Positions 1-12,291 of a stretch of 64,000 nt of DNA are shown here, piece by piece. Below the pieces are notes generated by a model. That model searched no databases. It was not told the DNA's origin and saw only the letters and a program-made list of their open reading frames with translations. Position 1 is the first letter of the stretch; each line of letters opens with the position of its first letter. The position numbers and the translations under genes are program-made. This stretch comes from Tricholoma matsutake (lineage: Eukaryota > Basidiomycota > Agaricomycetes > Agaricales > Tricholomataceae): NCBI GenBank assembly GCA_026075535.2, contig AP026546.1, positions 8,432,001-8,496,000 on the forward strand. Direction: 5' to 3'.

Positions 1-499
1 TTTCTGTGTCTCATCACCTTTCTCATTACTTTTCCAGCCTCCCAGTCAGCCAAATTGCAGGCTATGGCAAATGCAAGTACGTAGTGCTGCTAGCCTCAAT
101 GGACTCACTCTCATCAGGAGTAGAATGGCATGGTGCAGCACCACAGGGGCAGAAGCATTCTGGCTCTGCTTCTCAGCCACATGACTTGCAGCCTCTGAAG
201 AGAGCAAAATGTAAGATCTCATCTGATTTAAATGTTTCTCATCTGACATGCTTTGTAGCCATCCATCCAACCAGCTCAGAGAAGAAAACTGAATATGCAA
301 AACAACCAACGAGTTTGTCATCTGAGCGATCATTCCATCCTGCTTTCTAATTCTGTTTGTAGTGTTGCAATGCACAATTGCTTCTGCTACCAGTGACAAA
401 CATGGGACAGCCAGCAACACAGTCAATAGCCAGCAAAAAGGTTCAGGTATTTCTTTTCATGTAGATAATCTGTGCTAAAGCCCAAAGCCAGTTTCACAC

Positions 500-2300
500 A
501 AGGCTCCTGTTGCTATCGAAGATGATGAAGACAAGGATGATGACATGTATCAAGAAGATGACTCCCATCAACAGTTCCAAACAGGTTCATCAAGAGTCGT
601 TCAGCAGCACCGCTCCATCAAGGTCATTCGCCGCAAGGACTATCAACAGGAGGATGACGATGAAAGCTCCAAAGAAAGTTCTGATGAGCACAACACCTTT
701 GATGAGGACATTGAGGGGGGCCTCGATGATGGTGCAGATGGGCTTCGAGAGTTGGATGGTACAGCTGTCGTGTCAGCTCTTTCTTCTGAGGTAATAATTT
801 ATTCTTGTGATGCCCAAATCTCATTGTTATCTCCATAGCATGCTCATTGGTCATCAAAACCTCAGGATGATGAGGAAACATCAGATGATGGCCTCATTCC
901 CAACATTGAGCTTACCACAGCTTCGGAAATTGAAGGCAAACCCATCAAAGATGAAGACCAAGACCAAGATGAGGATTCTCTGATGGAAGATGATGATGAG
1001 GACCTCCAAAAGATTCCATGTCATCATAACAACAAGGTCTGTTCATCTCTCGATACTCCCATCCTCTTTTCATGAACCCACTTTGTAGCCTTCCAAGCAT
1101 GAACTTGCCCGTCATACAGTCCAAGACAGCTAGAGCATGTTTTGCATGACTAACAACAAGATACATTCAAAGGTACCGAGGTTTTCACATGGTGAACCAT
1201 CCACTGGCAGTCTCTCACCAGCTCCTTCTAAAATTGTTAAGGTATCATTTCAAGTACTACCAGGTTACAAACACTTACATTTTACATAGTCCTGCAAACA
1301 TGAAGAGTCTTCTGATGATGATGCACCTATGTCTTGCTATCCCAATGTCAACAAGGGTTGGAACCTCGGTGCTCATTATGTCCCACCTCAATCTGGGGCT
1401 CGCATTATCAGCATCAAAAACCAGTCTTCATCGCTGCAGAGTGTAATCAAAGCTGCCATTCATGAGGTTATGGGTGATGCCCTCTTCAAGACCTCATATC
1501 CTAGTGCTGTTACCATTGTTGATCATCTCTGCAATCTTCTCAAGCAATCGGCAAAGGATCTTAATCTTTGCACACTCCATAACCGTTTCAAGCAAGACTG
1601 CAAGTTTGCAGAGGTTGTTTCTCGTGTGGTGCATTATAGTTACCTTATCCAGCCACCACTCCCTAAAGTCCCTTATAGTTGGCTGTTCATCTTTCAAACC
1701 TTCGCTGTAGCCGCATCAGAGGTGAAAGGTTTCTATCAATTGATACCAGGTGATGCCTGCAAGGGTTGTGTCAAACATTTGACGACGACCACTGAATATA
1801 TATATCCAAGAAATGATGTTTGTACTTGCCATCAGTTGCTCCTTCCAATACTCACTACATATCTATTTCAACCAGTCCGGTCTTCTTCTCAAGACAAAAC
1901 CCTTCCAGCATCCATGCATGATCTCAACCTTGAAGGAATTTGCATTTGTGACCTTGCGTGGTGCATCGTTATCAGAGAAGCATGCTTACCGATTTGTGTC
2001 GAGCGTATCACAGGGTGTGCAAGCAAGTGAACTGGAGCTGCCAGTTGCTATGGTCTGTGCAGCAGCAAATGCAGTAAGAGATCCCACTCTTGCAAAAACT
2101 CTGATGATATGAACTGCACTTGCAGATCCACGCTTCTCTAGATGACTGGTCTGAGGGTCATTACAAGAAGACCGAATTCAATGCTGACCTATACGAGGAT
2201 GTGTATAAAGGCCATGAAGACTTTCTCGGAGCAATTCGTGCTAAGAGCCCTGCTGCCTTCCATCACCTGATGGCTGACCTATACAATGCAGTCTCATGAG
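500..2300 (+). pseudogene. DUF6532-type protein, decayed multi-exon gene
   Basis: No biochemical role is known for this family. An acidic N-terminal part (E/D/S-rich, about 545-1036) is split by GT-AG introns at 791-838 and 1037-1088. A central exon around 1450-1680 (ATLHNRFKQD-like region) follows. A C-terminal exon at about 1915-2073 is joined across a 52-bp intron (2074-2125) to a last exon ending near 2299. The last exons carry the features I recall for DUF6532: a hydrophobic 'LELPVAMVCAAANA' stretch, then 'DLYEDVYKGHEDFL', then 'FHHLMADLYNAV' at the end. A stop follows the exon that starts at 1089 and the middle exons change frame, so I treat it as a pseudogene. The short ORF at 6-350 may be an upstream exon. 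Family assignment is fairly secure at the C-terminus, weak upstream. Confidence 0.55.
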
Positions 2301-2805
2301 ACCATATTTCTTCATTATTGAAAGTATAATATTAACCTGCTCCTAGGTCGAAGAATGCACAGCAGGCAGCCACAGTCACAAACAGTGTGATGGCATTGCT
2401 CGACATTGATGTGATGGATGTCTAAGCACCTATGGATATGAATGGACCTTTTTTTTTTTGCTGATATACTGTTTCTATGCTTGTTTAATAGGATTCTTTC
2501 TGATAGCCTATTTCACCCTTTGTATTGTTATATGCTGTTTAATATAAAATATCTAATAGTGGTCATCAAGTGTTGTGAATCAGGCATGACGTTCAGTGGT
2601 ACCAATGAGAAATCATGTACTCCATGTCATCAAAGAAGTATATTACAGCTGAATACAACAAAATAGTTGTCAAATGGTACCAAAATTGCAAAATAGATCA
2701 GCTCATCAGGTGGTGCACATTCAGTTATGGATATTTGGTTCAAAAGACCACAATGGAGTGCTTTCGAGTGTTTTTGGTACATCAGGAAAATCCGATGCTG
2801 ACTTA
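2300..2805. other. Non-coding gap, nothing recognised
   Basis: AT-rich sequence with a T-run near 2450. I see no coding exon, RNA gene or repeat here apart from the start of the TIR-like sequence near 2800. Confidence 0.5.
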
Positions 2806-3294
2806 TTATGCTTAATGCTTCTTAAAGTCAAAATTAAGCAGAATTAAGCAGAGTTAAGCAAATGGCTGTTAAGGAGATCTTGCTTAGAATAAGTAGGGTC
2901 GTTTCCTGAATTAAGCAAAATTCACTTAATTTATCCTTATATTGCTGCTTAAACTGCTTTTCTGCAAGTATCAGCTCTCAGGGGGCTGCCTAGCCATGTC
3001 AATAAGGAAATTAAGAAGACATTTAAGGAGACATTTGAATCATAAAAAATATATATTTGACTATTGAAATAGAGTATACTACATACATACATCATCACCG
3101 CTAACTAACCCTCCTCATGCAAGATGCGAGGGGGGTGGGCATACAACATAGATAAAAAAATGATGCATATCCTGTCGTCAGCGCGCCATGGTGGCCCCTA
3201 CTGTCTCTGTCCTGCTCTCCTCACCTCATCCCTGTCCCCAGCCTTGTTTCGTCATCCTTGTTGTTGTCCCATCCCCATCATTGTTGTCCCATTC

Positions 3295-3480
3295 CTGTTC
3301 CCCATGAGCAGTGGCTTGTGGAGGTGGTGCAGGGCAGTGGTGGCAGTTTTCCATAGATACAGCAACAGTAAAACCTAGAAGTTAAAGAGTTGAGTTGAAT
3401 GAAAAAAAAAGAAGCGAACCTGGAAAAAAATTACCTGGGGCTCAAACAATGATAGACGTCGTTTGTGCCCCTCATCACCC
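3295..3480 (-). repeat. Palindromic intron-bearing module, copy M1
   Basis: Read on the minus strand it has an inverted repeat of the type GGGC(A/T)CAAACGACG...CGTTTGAGCCCC (about 3447-3480), then an intron-like GT...TAG stretch that is T-rich (about 3376-3435), then a degenerate copy of the GAGCAG palindrome tag at 3304 (ATGAGCAGTGGCTTGTGG). The same arrangement recurs at least eight times in the window. It is not a known family to me. Confidence 0.5.
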
Positions 3481-4768
3481 TTCCCCCACCGTCTGCACCT
3501 ATTTGTGTCCCTGTTGTTGGGTTGTCCGTTGTTGGCATCCTTGTTGTGGGCATGAGCAACAAAGAAAATTTATCCATCAGCGCTGCCATGTAGTCTTTCA
3601 CATGCTGGTCTAGAATCCCCGAGAATGTGAGCCCGGGAGTGGGTTGGTTAAGCAGGGCCAGGAGGGCGTCGTGTGGGTCGGACCCGCAGAAGGAGAATCT
3701 GTGAGCGGCGTCGCCTGCTTCAAGTGAGTATTTGGTCCTGCCCACCCAGGAGATCCATCCTTCGCTCACAGAACGGCCGACCTCAATGGTGGCATTGCGT
3801 GGCATACCAGGAGCCATGGGTTTTTGGATGCATTGAGTTGTGGAGGAAGGCCCAGACACGACGGGAGCAGTGTAAACACAGGCAAGGAGTTCGTAGAGCA
3901 TGCCTGGAGTGGAGGCAAATCCCCGGATATGGAGGGTGCTGGAGTTGAGGCATGTTATGTTGGGTGTTGGAAGGTTTGCTTCGGTGCCTGGGGAGAAAGC
4001 ATAGGACAGAGAAGGGAGACTTGCGGCACTAGATGTCGAGGTAATATGCTGAGTGCAGGATTTGGTAGGGTGAGAGCAGAAGGTTGAGCTGGAATGAAAG
4101 AGCTGAGTTGATGGTTACAAAGAAAGAAGGATATACCATGCCGAAGGTATGTTGTCCCTGACTGTGACCAGCTGGTGTGAGCAATACCTTGGTCAAGGTC
4201 GAGCCAATGGGCATAATTGGACGTTGTCCCATTTGCACCGATGTTCGAGAAGAGATAGCCAGCTCCGGCATAAGAGCCTTACATAGGAAATTTAAGCGTG
4301 ACTATCATAATAAAAAGAAAGTTGATTGCACCATATGCACCAGCGTCAGTCATTAGTACTTCGATGTCTATGGCCCACATCAATGAACAAAGACGATGTT
4401 AGTCACAGGCTGAAAACTGTTCGTACTGTCTATTTCGCCGGTCAGATTTTGAAATATTGTCTGGCAGATGTTCTTCATGGCTTCCGCAGTTGAAAACTGT
4501 TCACTGGGTTGCTTGTTACCTCCGTTATATGACTGACACGGACTGAATAAGCAGGAGGATAGTTCAAAGTACAAAGGGACCTACTGGTTCGGCAAAAGGG
4601 CCTCCAGACCACAGAGATTCTATGTTGAGCTGTGTGACTTCACTGAATGTTCCGTAGCCCTCCTGGTCATTGTTGTCGCTGGTCCTTGCTACCTCCCAGC
4701 CGCCCCCCCACAGAAGTGGTGGGGGGGGCAGGTGGGGCCAGTAGTCGTTGTCATAGTCAAAATCACAG
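3440..4768 (-). pseudogene. GH95 alpha-L-fucosidase-like gene fragment
   Basis: GH95 enzymes hydrolyse alpha-L-fucosyl (or galactosyl) linkages and are usually secreted. On the minus strand the N-terminal landmark 'VTQLNIESLWSGGPFAEP' lies at about 4591-4645. It is joined across an intron of about 50 bp to 'YNGGNKQPSEQ' (about 4500-4540), then 'GSYAGAGYLFS' and 'YAHWLDLDQGIAHTSWSQSG' (about 4150-4270), and finally 'DAAHRFSFCGSDPHDALLAL' with 'HVKDYMAALMDKFSL' (about 3550-3720). These are in the order expected for the N-terminal domain of a GH95 protein. Frames break between 3.75 and 4.1 kb, the catalytic (alpha/alpha)6 barrel is missing, and the fragment is bounded on both sides by repeat modules M1 and M2. 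It is a dead partial copy, possibly captured by the surrounding element. Confidence 0.65.
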
Positions 4769-4965
4769 GTTTGTACCTAAAAATATTTGTTAACAAGAAA
4801 ACGAAATGGGAAAAGAACAGAAAAGATACCTATAGGCCAAGAGATGTCGATGACATCACTTGGGCCCTTTTTCGTTCTCCCTCGTCGTCGTCTCCCCATC
4901 TTCTCCATCTGTCCAGGCTGCTCCCCGTTTCCACCCTGTGAGCACTTGCTTTCGGCATTGGTTGG
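4769..4965 (-). repeat. Palindromic intron-bearing module, copy M2
   Basis: On the minus strand an imperfect inverted repeat (arms GGCCCAAGTGATGTC and GACATCTCTTGGCC, about 4834-4866) is followed by a T-rich intron-like segment ending TTTTTAG (about 4775-4833). A degenerate GAGCAG tag lies at 4938. The intron-like 3' end abuts the start of the GH95-like fragment. Confidence 0.5.
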
Positions 4966-5568
4966 GGGTGCTGGCATGGTTTTGCTGTTCCTGTCTTCTT
5001 GTCATTGTTAGTCAGGTGTGGGTGCTTCTTTTTTTCATTGTCGTTATAATACTGTTAGAACCTATAAATTATTATATGTTAGTTGAAGCCCAAAAAAAAA
5101 GCAGGAAAAAGAAAACATCGTCTGTGCCTGTTTTGTGTGCAATGCGGCCCATTTTGGTCATTTGCTGGCGAGGTGGCAGCTATGGGTGCATTGGGTGTGG
5201 ATGTTTACAAACCGGTGGTGGTAGTGGAGGGAGGACAGCAGCGATGGCATCGGCGGCATCAACAGGTGGTGATGACCTGGCAGATTGATGACGACGTGTC
5301 GTGGTTGCATGATGAACACGTGAATTTCCATTTTCGGGAAATGCCGAGGGACTTAGAAGAAATTTTGAACATAAGTCAAGCCGTCCTTAGGGCCTTAAGG
5401 ACTTACAAGCTTCTTACAGCCTTTATTTGCTGGAATGTCACTTATCCGCTTAATAGATTATATCTGCTTGACTGGTCATCAATTTTAAGGAAAAAATTGT
5501 ACTTATTTTCCTTAATAAGGCTTAATTTCCTTAATTGGACTCTAAGCTAAATAAGCTAAATAAGTCGA

Positions 5569-6514
5569 CCTTTGATGACTAACATGTATGCAAATTTTAC
5601 CATGTAGGGATTTCCTGATGCAGTCGTTGTATAACAGACTGAGGTGATTGTCCGACTATCTACTATATATATGTATCGTATTAGTCAAAGGGGGAGGCGT
5701 CATAAAGGTATCCACTGTGTACACGCGCCTCAAAGGGAACCCGACACGCTAAATATAGCGTCCATACGGCAATGGGTACGGCATTCACAGACTCTCACGG
5801 TGTATTTCTCAACACAACCTGGCTTCCTTCGACCGGGTGATTGAGGTTGGGTAAATGGGTTGCGTCAGCGCTATTGTCTGGGATATATTTTGCTGGTGAA
5901 CATTTTACGGCACGCGTGATAACACAAAACAGTATGGTATGGTTCCATGATGGCATATTTACAGCTCCTTAGTTTACGACTCGCAGGACTTGGAGTCGAT
6001 GCCCACACGGAGTGCGGTCACGGCTGTGTACACTTGAGGGAACTCGGATATGCCATACGCAGTAGTGGCCCGCTAGCTCATGTATAGTACCCTATATTCC
6101 CACCAGCTCCTATCAGACCCCTATAGTATATCAACCCGACCTCCTGTCTGATGATTCTCATAATCTCCTGCTGTGAATAAACAATGCCCCTAGTACGTTA
6201 GCCAATGGTAGCCAATGGTAGCCAATAGTACAGTTATCGGATCGAGTAAGCATCTGTCTTCTATCCTGCTCCTAGGAGGATTGCGACTTGATTGCGAGTA
6301 TGCTTAGCCTTGTAGTCAGGCACGTGTCCATCAGATTTGTGATGATGGATGTACATTAACAATGGTGCCGTGCACTGATGAAATTACTATACTGTGCGAT
6401 GTGATGGAATGTTTTCTAATTTGTGTCCATGGCCAGCCATCTTCTGATACAGCCGAGCGATCAACCTTTTGGTAATATAGGGGAATATACAGTACGAATA
6501 ATTTACAGTAAAAA
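5569..6514. other. Intergenic sequence with a short tandem repeat
   Basis: CpG content rises here compared with the TE-rich flanks. About 6199-6228 holds three copies of the decamer-like unit GTAGCCAATG. No gene or RNA is recognisable. It is the 3' flank of the MFS transporter gene. Confidence 0.5.
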
Positions 6515-8810
6515 TTAGCATACAGCTAGGATGGAACTCTGGGCACTATTATGCTTTGAGATAACGATTATTGGCATAGCCTGCAACTTAATGAACTTGA
6601 GTCGTTCCCGTTCCTCCTTTTCCAGCTGAGCCAACTGCTGGGCATACCGCGAACTCTGCCTTATCCGTGGTCCAAACTTGTAGAACAAAAATGGGAAGAC
6701 GCCCATGACGGTAGCGAGAATGGCGAGGATGGTGGTAGCCCATCGATATCCCACTGTTTCATGAGAGGTGGGAACACCATGAGATGGATGTATGGATATA
6801 CACAGCGAATAATTACCATTGTCGTAAAACTGCACAGTAACGAGGGAGAGAATGCCACAAAGGGGCTCTGGAAGAGCAATAAGAGGTCAATACATGGCAG
6901 GTCAATATTTTCAACATGCCTCGTGCAAAGCTCTGTCCAGTGACTGCGCTGCTGGCCATCAACCCGTAGCTCTCGACCGTATAATCTGACACGGCAACAA
7001 AGACTGCCAGTTTTTTGAGTAAACTCATATCTTGTAACGCTGACGATGACGTGAAAACATACTAATATGACCGGAAATAGCGAACCCAATAAGCCCGCCA
7101 AGGGATACATACATGTTAATTGGCGGACGACCAGTCCATGCGAACCAGAACATCGATATTGGGAAGAGAGATGCAGCTGAAATAACATGGTGAGCGTCAA
7201 TACCTCTGTATGCCAACGGAAGGGTATTTACACAAGAACGCCCAAAGAAGTTTATGCTCCGGAACGTTTCTTCTACCCTCCACCTTCTCCCTCCATAATG
7301 TTGCTTTCCGTTGGAAATGAAAAAGCGGAACGGCCAGGGTAAACCCGATTTGAAGTGTGAGGAACACCAGATTGATGCTTGGCTCGGTAAGACCATATTG
7401 CACATATATCAGTGGTACCGCTTCGATCACAATGTACTACACGAGGTCAGGAAATATCTAACAGCATAGTTGATGAACAACTTACAATGATACCGTAGTT
7501 GAGGCCATCGTATAGCGCGAAACAGTACACAATGGGCTCCGTACAAAGCATAACTTGTGGTTCAAAGTCCGTCGGTTTAAACCATTAAAAAATGATTACG
7601 AGGATCCTTACTAGCAGGTCTCAGGACAGTCTGTTGCAAGATCTGCTTTGTCGATCGATGGCCGAGTTTCTCATGGATCGCCCACGCCCTTTTATGTCCC
7701 GCCTTTCGTGCTCTCTGCGCTCTGGCAGCGAGGATGACACCACCTCGTGTTTCGGGCACCAGGAAGATGTAGGGGATGATCAAGCCGACGCCGACAATCC
7801 CCCAGATTCCGAATACCCAGCGCCATGACATATGAGCATTAATATACGCAGCTCTGAACCATATTTAATTATAAACAAGGAAAGTATTAAGGGACCTACA
7901 CGATAGGTCCCCTGACGAGAGAGAAGGATATGAGAAGATATAGTTGAGGCGGGCGAAGGGATAATTACAGAACAACGCTCTCCATTGAGTATGTCCAGGC
8001 ATTCATCGCCCATAATCTAGAAAACCCAAGTGGGCAGGAGAACTCAAAGAACTTGAAGGGGCACTTGCCCTGCAAGATCGTCCCCTCGCCATAGGTCCGG
8101 AATATTGGCAAGGCTGTTCATAACAGCAGATCCGGCGATGGCACAGATAAAACTAAAGCAAGGTGTTAATAATCACCTAACTTGTAATATGACCAATGTA
8201 TACCGAGATATGGCAATGGTCTCGATAGTCCGTGCAAATGCGCAGGGGATATGAAAAATATCTATTAATATGGTTAGAATGCAATGGACATGAGCAGGGG
8301 ACGAAAAAATACGCGCAAACGACGAGTAAACATATCGTGAGGATTTTCTTGCGCCCGAAATCCTATGATGCGTAAAAATGACGTGCATTATATAATGGAA
8401 TGTCACTGACTTCCGCCAAGGGCGTCAATATGACAGGGCCCACAGACAATCCGAACAGAAACATTGCCACTGGAAGGCGACTTTGGACGGCCGAAACGCC
8501 GAATTCCTTTACGAACTCGTTCGCAATTGGAGCAGCGATACTGGAGCTCATCACGACCCAGGCTGTCTGAACACAACTGGGAAACGTCAATAGATGGGGT
8601 GAAAAATAAATGTCGAAACGTACACGATCGCACATATCATTATCTTCCTTCGCAGCGGAAAATTGAACGGGTTTTCTGGGTCGTTGTGCTGGAGAGGATA
8701 ATAAATATTACCAAGATACATCATTCGCAGAAAAGAAAAGTACTTACTGCCCAGTGTATAAGGTCCGAGTCTGATTCTATACCGCTGCCCAGCCCAACCG
8801 GAGCGTGCAT
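6515..8810 (-). CDS. MFS transporter, DHA1-like drug/polyamine proton antiporter family
   Basis: A twelve-helix plasma-membrane secondary transporter is predicted. The chosen start is ATG at 8810 (MHAPVGLG...), with a first intron at 8689-8747. The spliced reading has 'DPENPFNFPLRRK' before TM1, 'MSSSIAAPIANEF' and 'FLFGLSVGPVILTPLAE' (TM1-3), the motif-A-like 'DFGRKK', 'RFICAIAGSAVMNSLANIPDLW', 'VLGPIV' (motif-C region), 'SWRWVFGIWGI', the loop 'VPETRGG', 'RPAIMLCTEPIV', and 'DYTVESYGLMASSAVTGQSFAR', ending at 6515 in a charged tail. At least eight introns are needed, all about 50-75 bp. Two seem to use GC donors: GG|GCAAGT near 8070, and near 6917. With these introns I find no stop or frameshift, so the gene may be intact. 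Substrate cannot be told. Confidence 0.75.
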
Positions 8811-10520
8811 ACTAGAAATAACGGGCGTTGATACCGAGAACGATGTCCGTACTCATCTTTAATATTGACGAGAAAGCGCTATGATGGCGGACCGAAAAGC
8901 AGGCACGGGGGCTAGCGTATAGCGGTGGATGATAGAGCGACATTGATGATTATTGATCATTGATGGATGCCAAGCTAACTAAAAAAAGGTTTTCCCACGA
9001 CTCGAATGAAACATTGCGGGTTTGCGAAGGGGTTCGATTTGATTTCGGATAGAGTTTACAAGCCTATCGCTAGTCTTCGCTATCCGTAGGGAGACCCAAA
9101 TATGTATATAAGAATTCTTTTTTGAGATTTGAAGACGTTGATGAATTCTATCGCCAGGAACATCCTTGAAAGTTGAGCCGCAACAGCGCAACTATACAAC
9201 TATTCAATAGGACTGAAATGGACAAAGATGCCGGAAAGTCTGTTGCTTCGTTTCCCCTAGACGGTCGATTTTGATCTGTAATTGGCACCATCGCCGTCCT
9301 CTTTGGATACTAGTGATTGGCGGACCAAGTAACAGTTAATCTGAAGAAACGCAGATGGCATCCTGTAGTCACCGTCATGCCCTGAAGGCGGCTGTCACGG
9401 TGAGCAATAATTCACAATGCGCTGCATCGGACCGGCCACGATCGATAAATCCGAATGTGTTGAATGTTGAGAGATGTTGAGAGCTTAGGATCTTGAGAAG
9501 CAGTAACCTACACTCGTCTTTCGTAAGCAAACCGAAATATAGAATGAGTCACTTTCAGTAAGCAATAAAAGAGTCAAGATGCCGAAATGCCGATCCACCA
9601 TCACACATCACACACACACACAGTCGAGAATAGTAGAGAATAGTCGAGAATCGACGTCGCCTAGACCCTCCAATAAACTGGTAAGCTGATAGACCCCTGA
9701 ATAATTTTTGCTGTGAGTGGATGACTTCCCGCAGAGGTCTGGAAACTCAGATATTTCTTCAGATGTGTTCCTGGCGGAGTTGCATGGATTCTGTAAGATT
9801 CTGTATCTACGTTTCCAGACAATTACAGACTGTAGGACAATTTATCAACTTGAAACTGCAAGATTATATGTTCCGAGTTCTCAGTATTGAGAACGAGGTC
9901 ATAGTATATCCCGGTTTAAGGGAAAGGTGGGAAAATGTTCGTGATGGGAGTGCGCATAAACCCGATGTGTGTCACGATCGATTCGTGCGACTTCAACCAT
10001 TCGTCGTCTTATATTGCGCCTCGCAACCTCTTCATTGATGTGGAAACCTCCCTTTCTCGTAGCTTTTATCGCGTTTTCAAAGGTGTTATCGACTGGTGGC
10101 ACCCTGGAAGCTCCACCATTTCCGTGAGTAACCCGTCCCACGTACTGACCGTTCGCATGTAACTTTCTTTCCCAGACTTGTGGTAGCTCCCGAATCATGT
10201 CTGCCTTCCAATCTTAAATTTGTCACTTGATAATGTTCTTGACCCTTCTCTTTCTAGCCCATTCTTGTGCCGTCTCTCTGCACGTTGGTGCCATCTCCGT
10301 CGCACCCATGTTGCAGAATCCAGCCTGACGTTCAGCTCCGCGTCTTTTCCGGGACGGATTGTGACTCTCGCGGCATGTCTGTGTTGGTGCCCCTGTTGCA
10401 TGGTGTGTACGATTCCGTTATCAATCCGGAATCTCTCTTTATATCTTCCCTTCCCGCACAGAATTTGCAGGCCTCGTCCCAGTGTCCCTGCTGCTCATCC
10501 CCGCTTCCCCGCTTATCCTG
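8811..10520. other. Intergenic, CpG-rich, no recognisable gene
   Basis: It contains a CA-repeat (about 9602-9622), repeats of GAGAATAGTC type (about 9624-9655) and short open frames on both strands near 9.9-10.2 kb that match no family I know. The 5' side presumably carries the MFS promoter but I see no decisive element. Confidence 0.4.
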
Positions 10521-10524
10521 CAAG

Positions 10525-10810
10525 CCATGGTGTCACCGCCCCTTGTACTACCAGGTGTAGTGTCCTTGTCTCTCATGCCGCCCATAGTGCTGTCGTTGTC
10601 CCTGGTGCCGCCTGTTGTGGTGTCCCTGTCTCCCGTGCCGCCTGTTGCAGTGTCGTTGGTGCCGCCCATAGCGGTGTCCCTGTCTCCTGTGCTGCCTGTA
10701 GCAGTGTCGTTGTCCCTGGTGCCACCCGCAGCAGTGTCCCTGTCTCTTGTGCTGCCTGTCACAGTGTCCCTGTCTTACATGCTACCCTTTGTGGTGTCCC
10801 AGTCCCTTTT
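10525..10810. repeat. 30-bp tandem repeat (about nine degenerate units)
   Basis: The unit has the form GTGTCCCTGTCTCYYGTGCY followed by GCCTGTNGCA. Units are 30 bp long, with one 24-bp variant near 10655. Being a multiple of three it leaves both strands open; the minus strand reads as a G/T/D/R-rich repeat (GGTRDNDTATGGTGDRDT-like). Nothing shows whether it is coding. Confidence 0.75.
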
Positions 10811-10829
10811 GCACCATCGTATAAGTCCT

Positions 10830-11420
10830 GGATCTTGTTATGCGGAGACTAGGGGTTTCACTCCTGTGTCTCGGTCTTATATGCCTCGCTTGTTTTCTAT
10901 ACTCTGCCTTTGGCATGGAGTGGTAAGAGAAACATGCCTTCGCCTGTCTGCTATCCTACACCGCTCATGTGTTATGTTATTAAATTCTTGTTTGATAATC
11001 CGTGGTGACTCCGGTCTCCCATATCTCATTCGTGTGCATTGCACAAACTTGTTCAATCTTGCTGTGCTTATGGGTTTTATGCCACGATGGCCAGTGAATA
11101 TTGCAATCAGGATCATGCAGGCTTGTCTCTCTCGCAACATGATGTTGCATCATGCCTTTTATGCACATTGGTACTCCATGCTCTGCACACCGGTCCGAAT
11201 TCATTGTTGGTTAATGCGCACTCTTTCCACAGCTAAACCACAATTATCTTCCTTGTACAATCTATGTCATCTTTGTCCCATGGCTCTAATGCTGAACTGG
11301 GGTTTCCTTCTGATTGAACTTCAATGTTTCTCAATGATTTTGTGCTTTCGATCTCATATTCCACCTCGATTTCATGTTTCTTTTCCATCTCCAGGATTCC
11401 ACAACATGTGGTGTTGAGGC
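10830..11420. other. Open but unrecognised stretch
   Basis: The plus strand stays open to 11417 with no family resemblance, no clear start, and a composition suggesting translated non-coding DNA. It may be degraded upstream sequence of the DUF6570-type gene that follows. Confidence 0.3.
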
Positions 11421-12291
11421 TTGCCCCCAAAGCTAACTGTTTGCAACCCACCTTCAGATTGTGTTCCGCTACAAACTTGCCTTGGCGGGGCTAGTTTGCA
11501 TGAATTTTCCTTTGATATTGTTGCGCCATATATTGTTTGTGATGCTGCAGCAACTCGAGAACATTTGTTTGTATTTGTAGAACATGTTGATGGGTCACAC
11601 CTGTCAAGTTATCCCCTTGCTCAAGGCTTTGTACATATGTGGGTACCTTTGCAACTCATACTTCCCCACCTAACGAAGCATGCCATTGCAGGCATCTCAA
11701 AGCTACATGGTATTGAAGTCCATCCTCATGACTTGAAGCTAACATGATCCAGCTGTTTACGTCTCACACCTGTACAATTTGTGATGCCATTTTCTCCATT
11801 TTTCATGTTGTTGACTCAAGGCTGACCAGAGATAAAAAACGCAAGCAGACTTGAGCAGTCTGATGCTCAATCCACTGTCCCAAAAAGGACTGAAAAAGAT
11901 ATTGCCATTCCAACAATGCACAAAGACAAGCCAAACAACATTGAAATTGATCAATCTCTCACCTTCCCCATGAACGATGCTACATTATTCCCTCCAGATC
12001 CTGTAGATGCCATTTTGTCATGCTGTGTTGTATGCAACTTTTGCAAAGAGTCTTCGCCAGGTTTGTTGCAAGAAGCTGGATGTGTTGTATGTGGACAGCT
12101 GACACCTGTATCTCTACTGACCAGATTGAAGGCAGTAAAAAACCTACTTCATGTCCTTCAAGCAAGTGGTGTTACCAGGGTTGAGCATAAAAAAGTCTTG
12201 GATCCTGTCTGTGAGTTTAAGGGCCCTCTGTTGGATTACATAATACAGGTGCAACCAAATTTGCAATGATTGCCAGAAGCACATCTGCAAA
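11421..12291 (+). pseudogene. Helitron-associated DUF6570-type gene, 5' part, truncated
   Basis: Proteins of this type precede or are fused to Helitron-like Rep/helicase proteins in mushroom genomes. The first frame (11421-11747) ends in a 'LTKHAIAGISKLHGIEVHPHDL' type segment. A second frame (11916-12269) carries paired CxxC motifs, 'CVVCGQLTPVSLLTRLKAVK' and then 'VTRVEHKK...PVCEFKGPLLDY', which I recognise as the start of the DUF6570 region. A further frame near 12250-12291 gives 'CNDCQKHICKG', the next expected block. Stops and frame changes separate the blocks, and the gene is cut at about 12292 where unrelated gypsy-associated sequence begins. The helicase part is not present in this window. 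Confidence 0.55.

Larger units (their letters stand above)
2803..5568. mobile_element. Probable inverted-repeat element carrying a captured gene fragment
   Basis: The left end (about 2803-2880) is rich in TTAAGCA-type motifs: a 'GACTTATTATGCTTA' run followed by 'AATTAAGCAGAATTAAGC'. The reverse complement of the right end (about 5480-5568) reads 'GACTTATTTAGCTTA' followed by 'AATTAAGGAAATTAAGCC'. These look like diverged terminal inverted repeats. Between them sit two palindromic intron-bearing modules and a GH95-like gene fragment. I could not identify a clean target duplication, so the boundaries are approximate and the class is unknown. Confidence 0.4.

Noticed and set aside
7592..7828. 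Plus-strand protein opposite the MFS gene
   Set aside because: Antisense shadow of a conserved transporter exon.
10482..11417. A 311-residue plus-strand protein
   Set aside because: The first part is the tandem repeat read in one frame and the rest has no family resemblance or codon signal.
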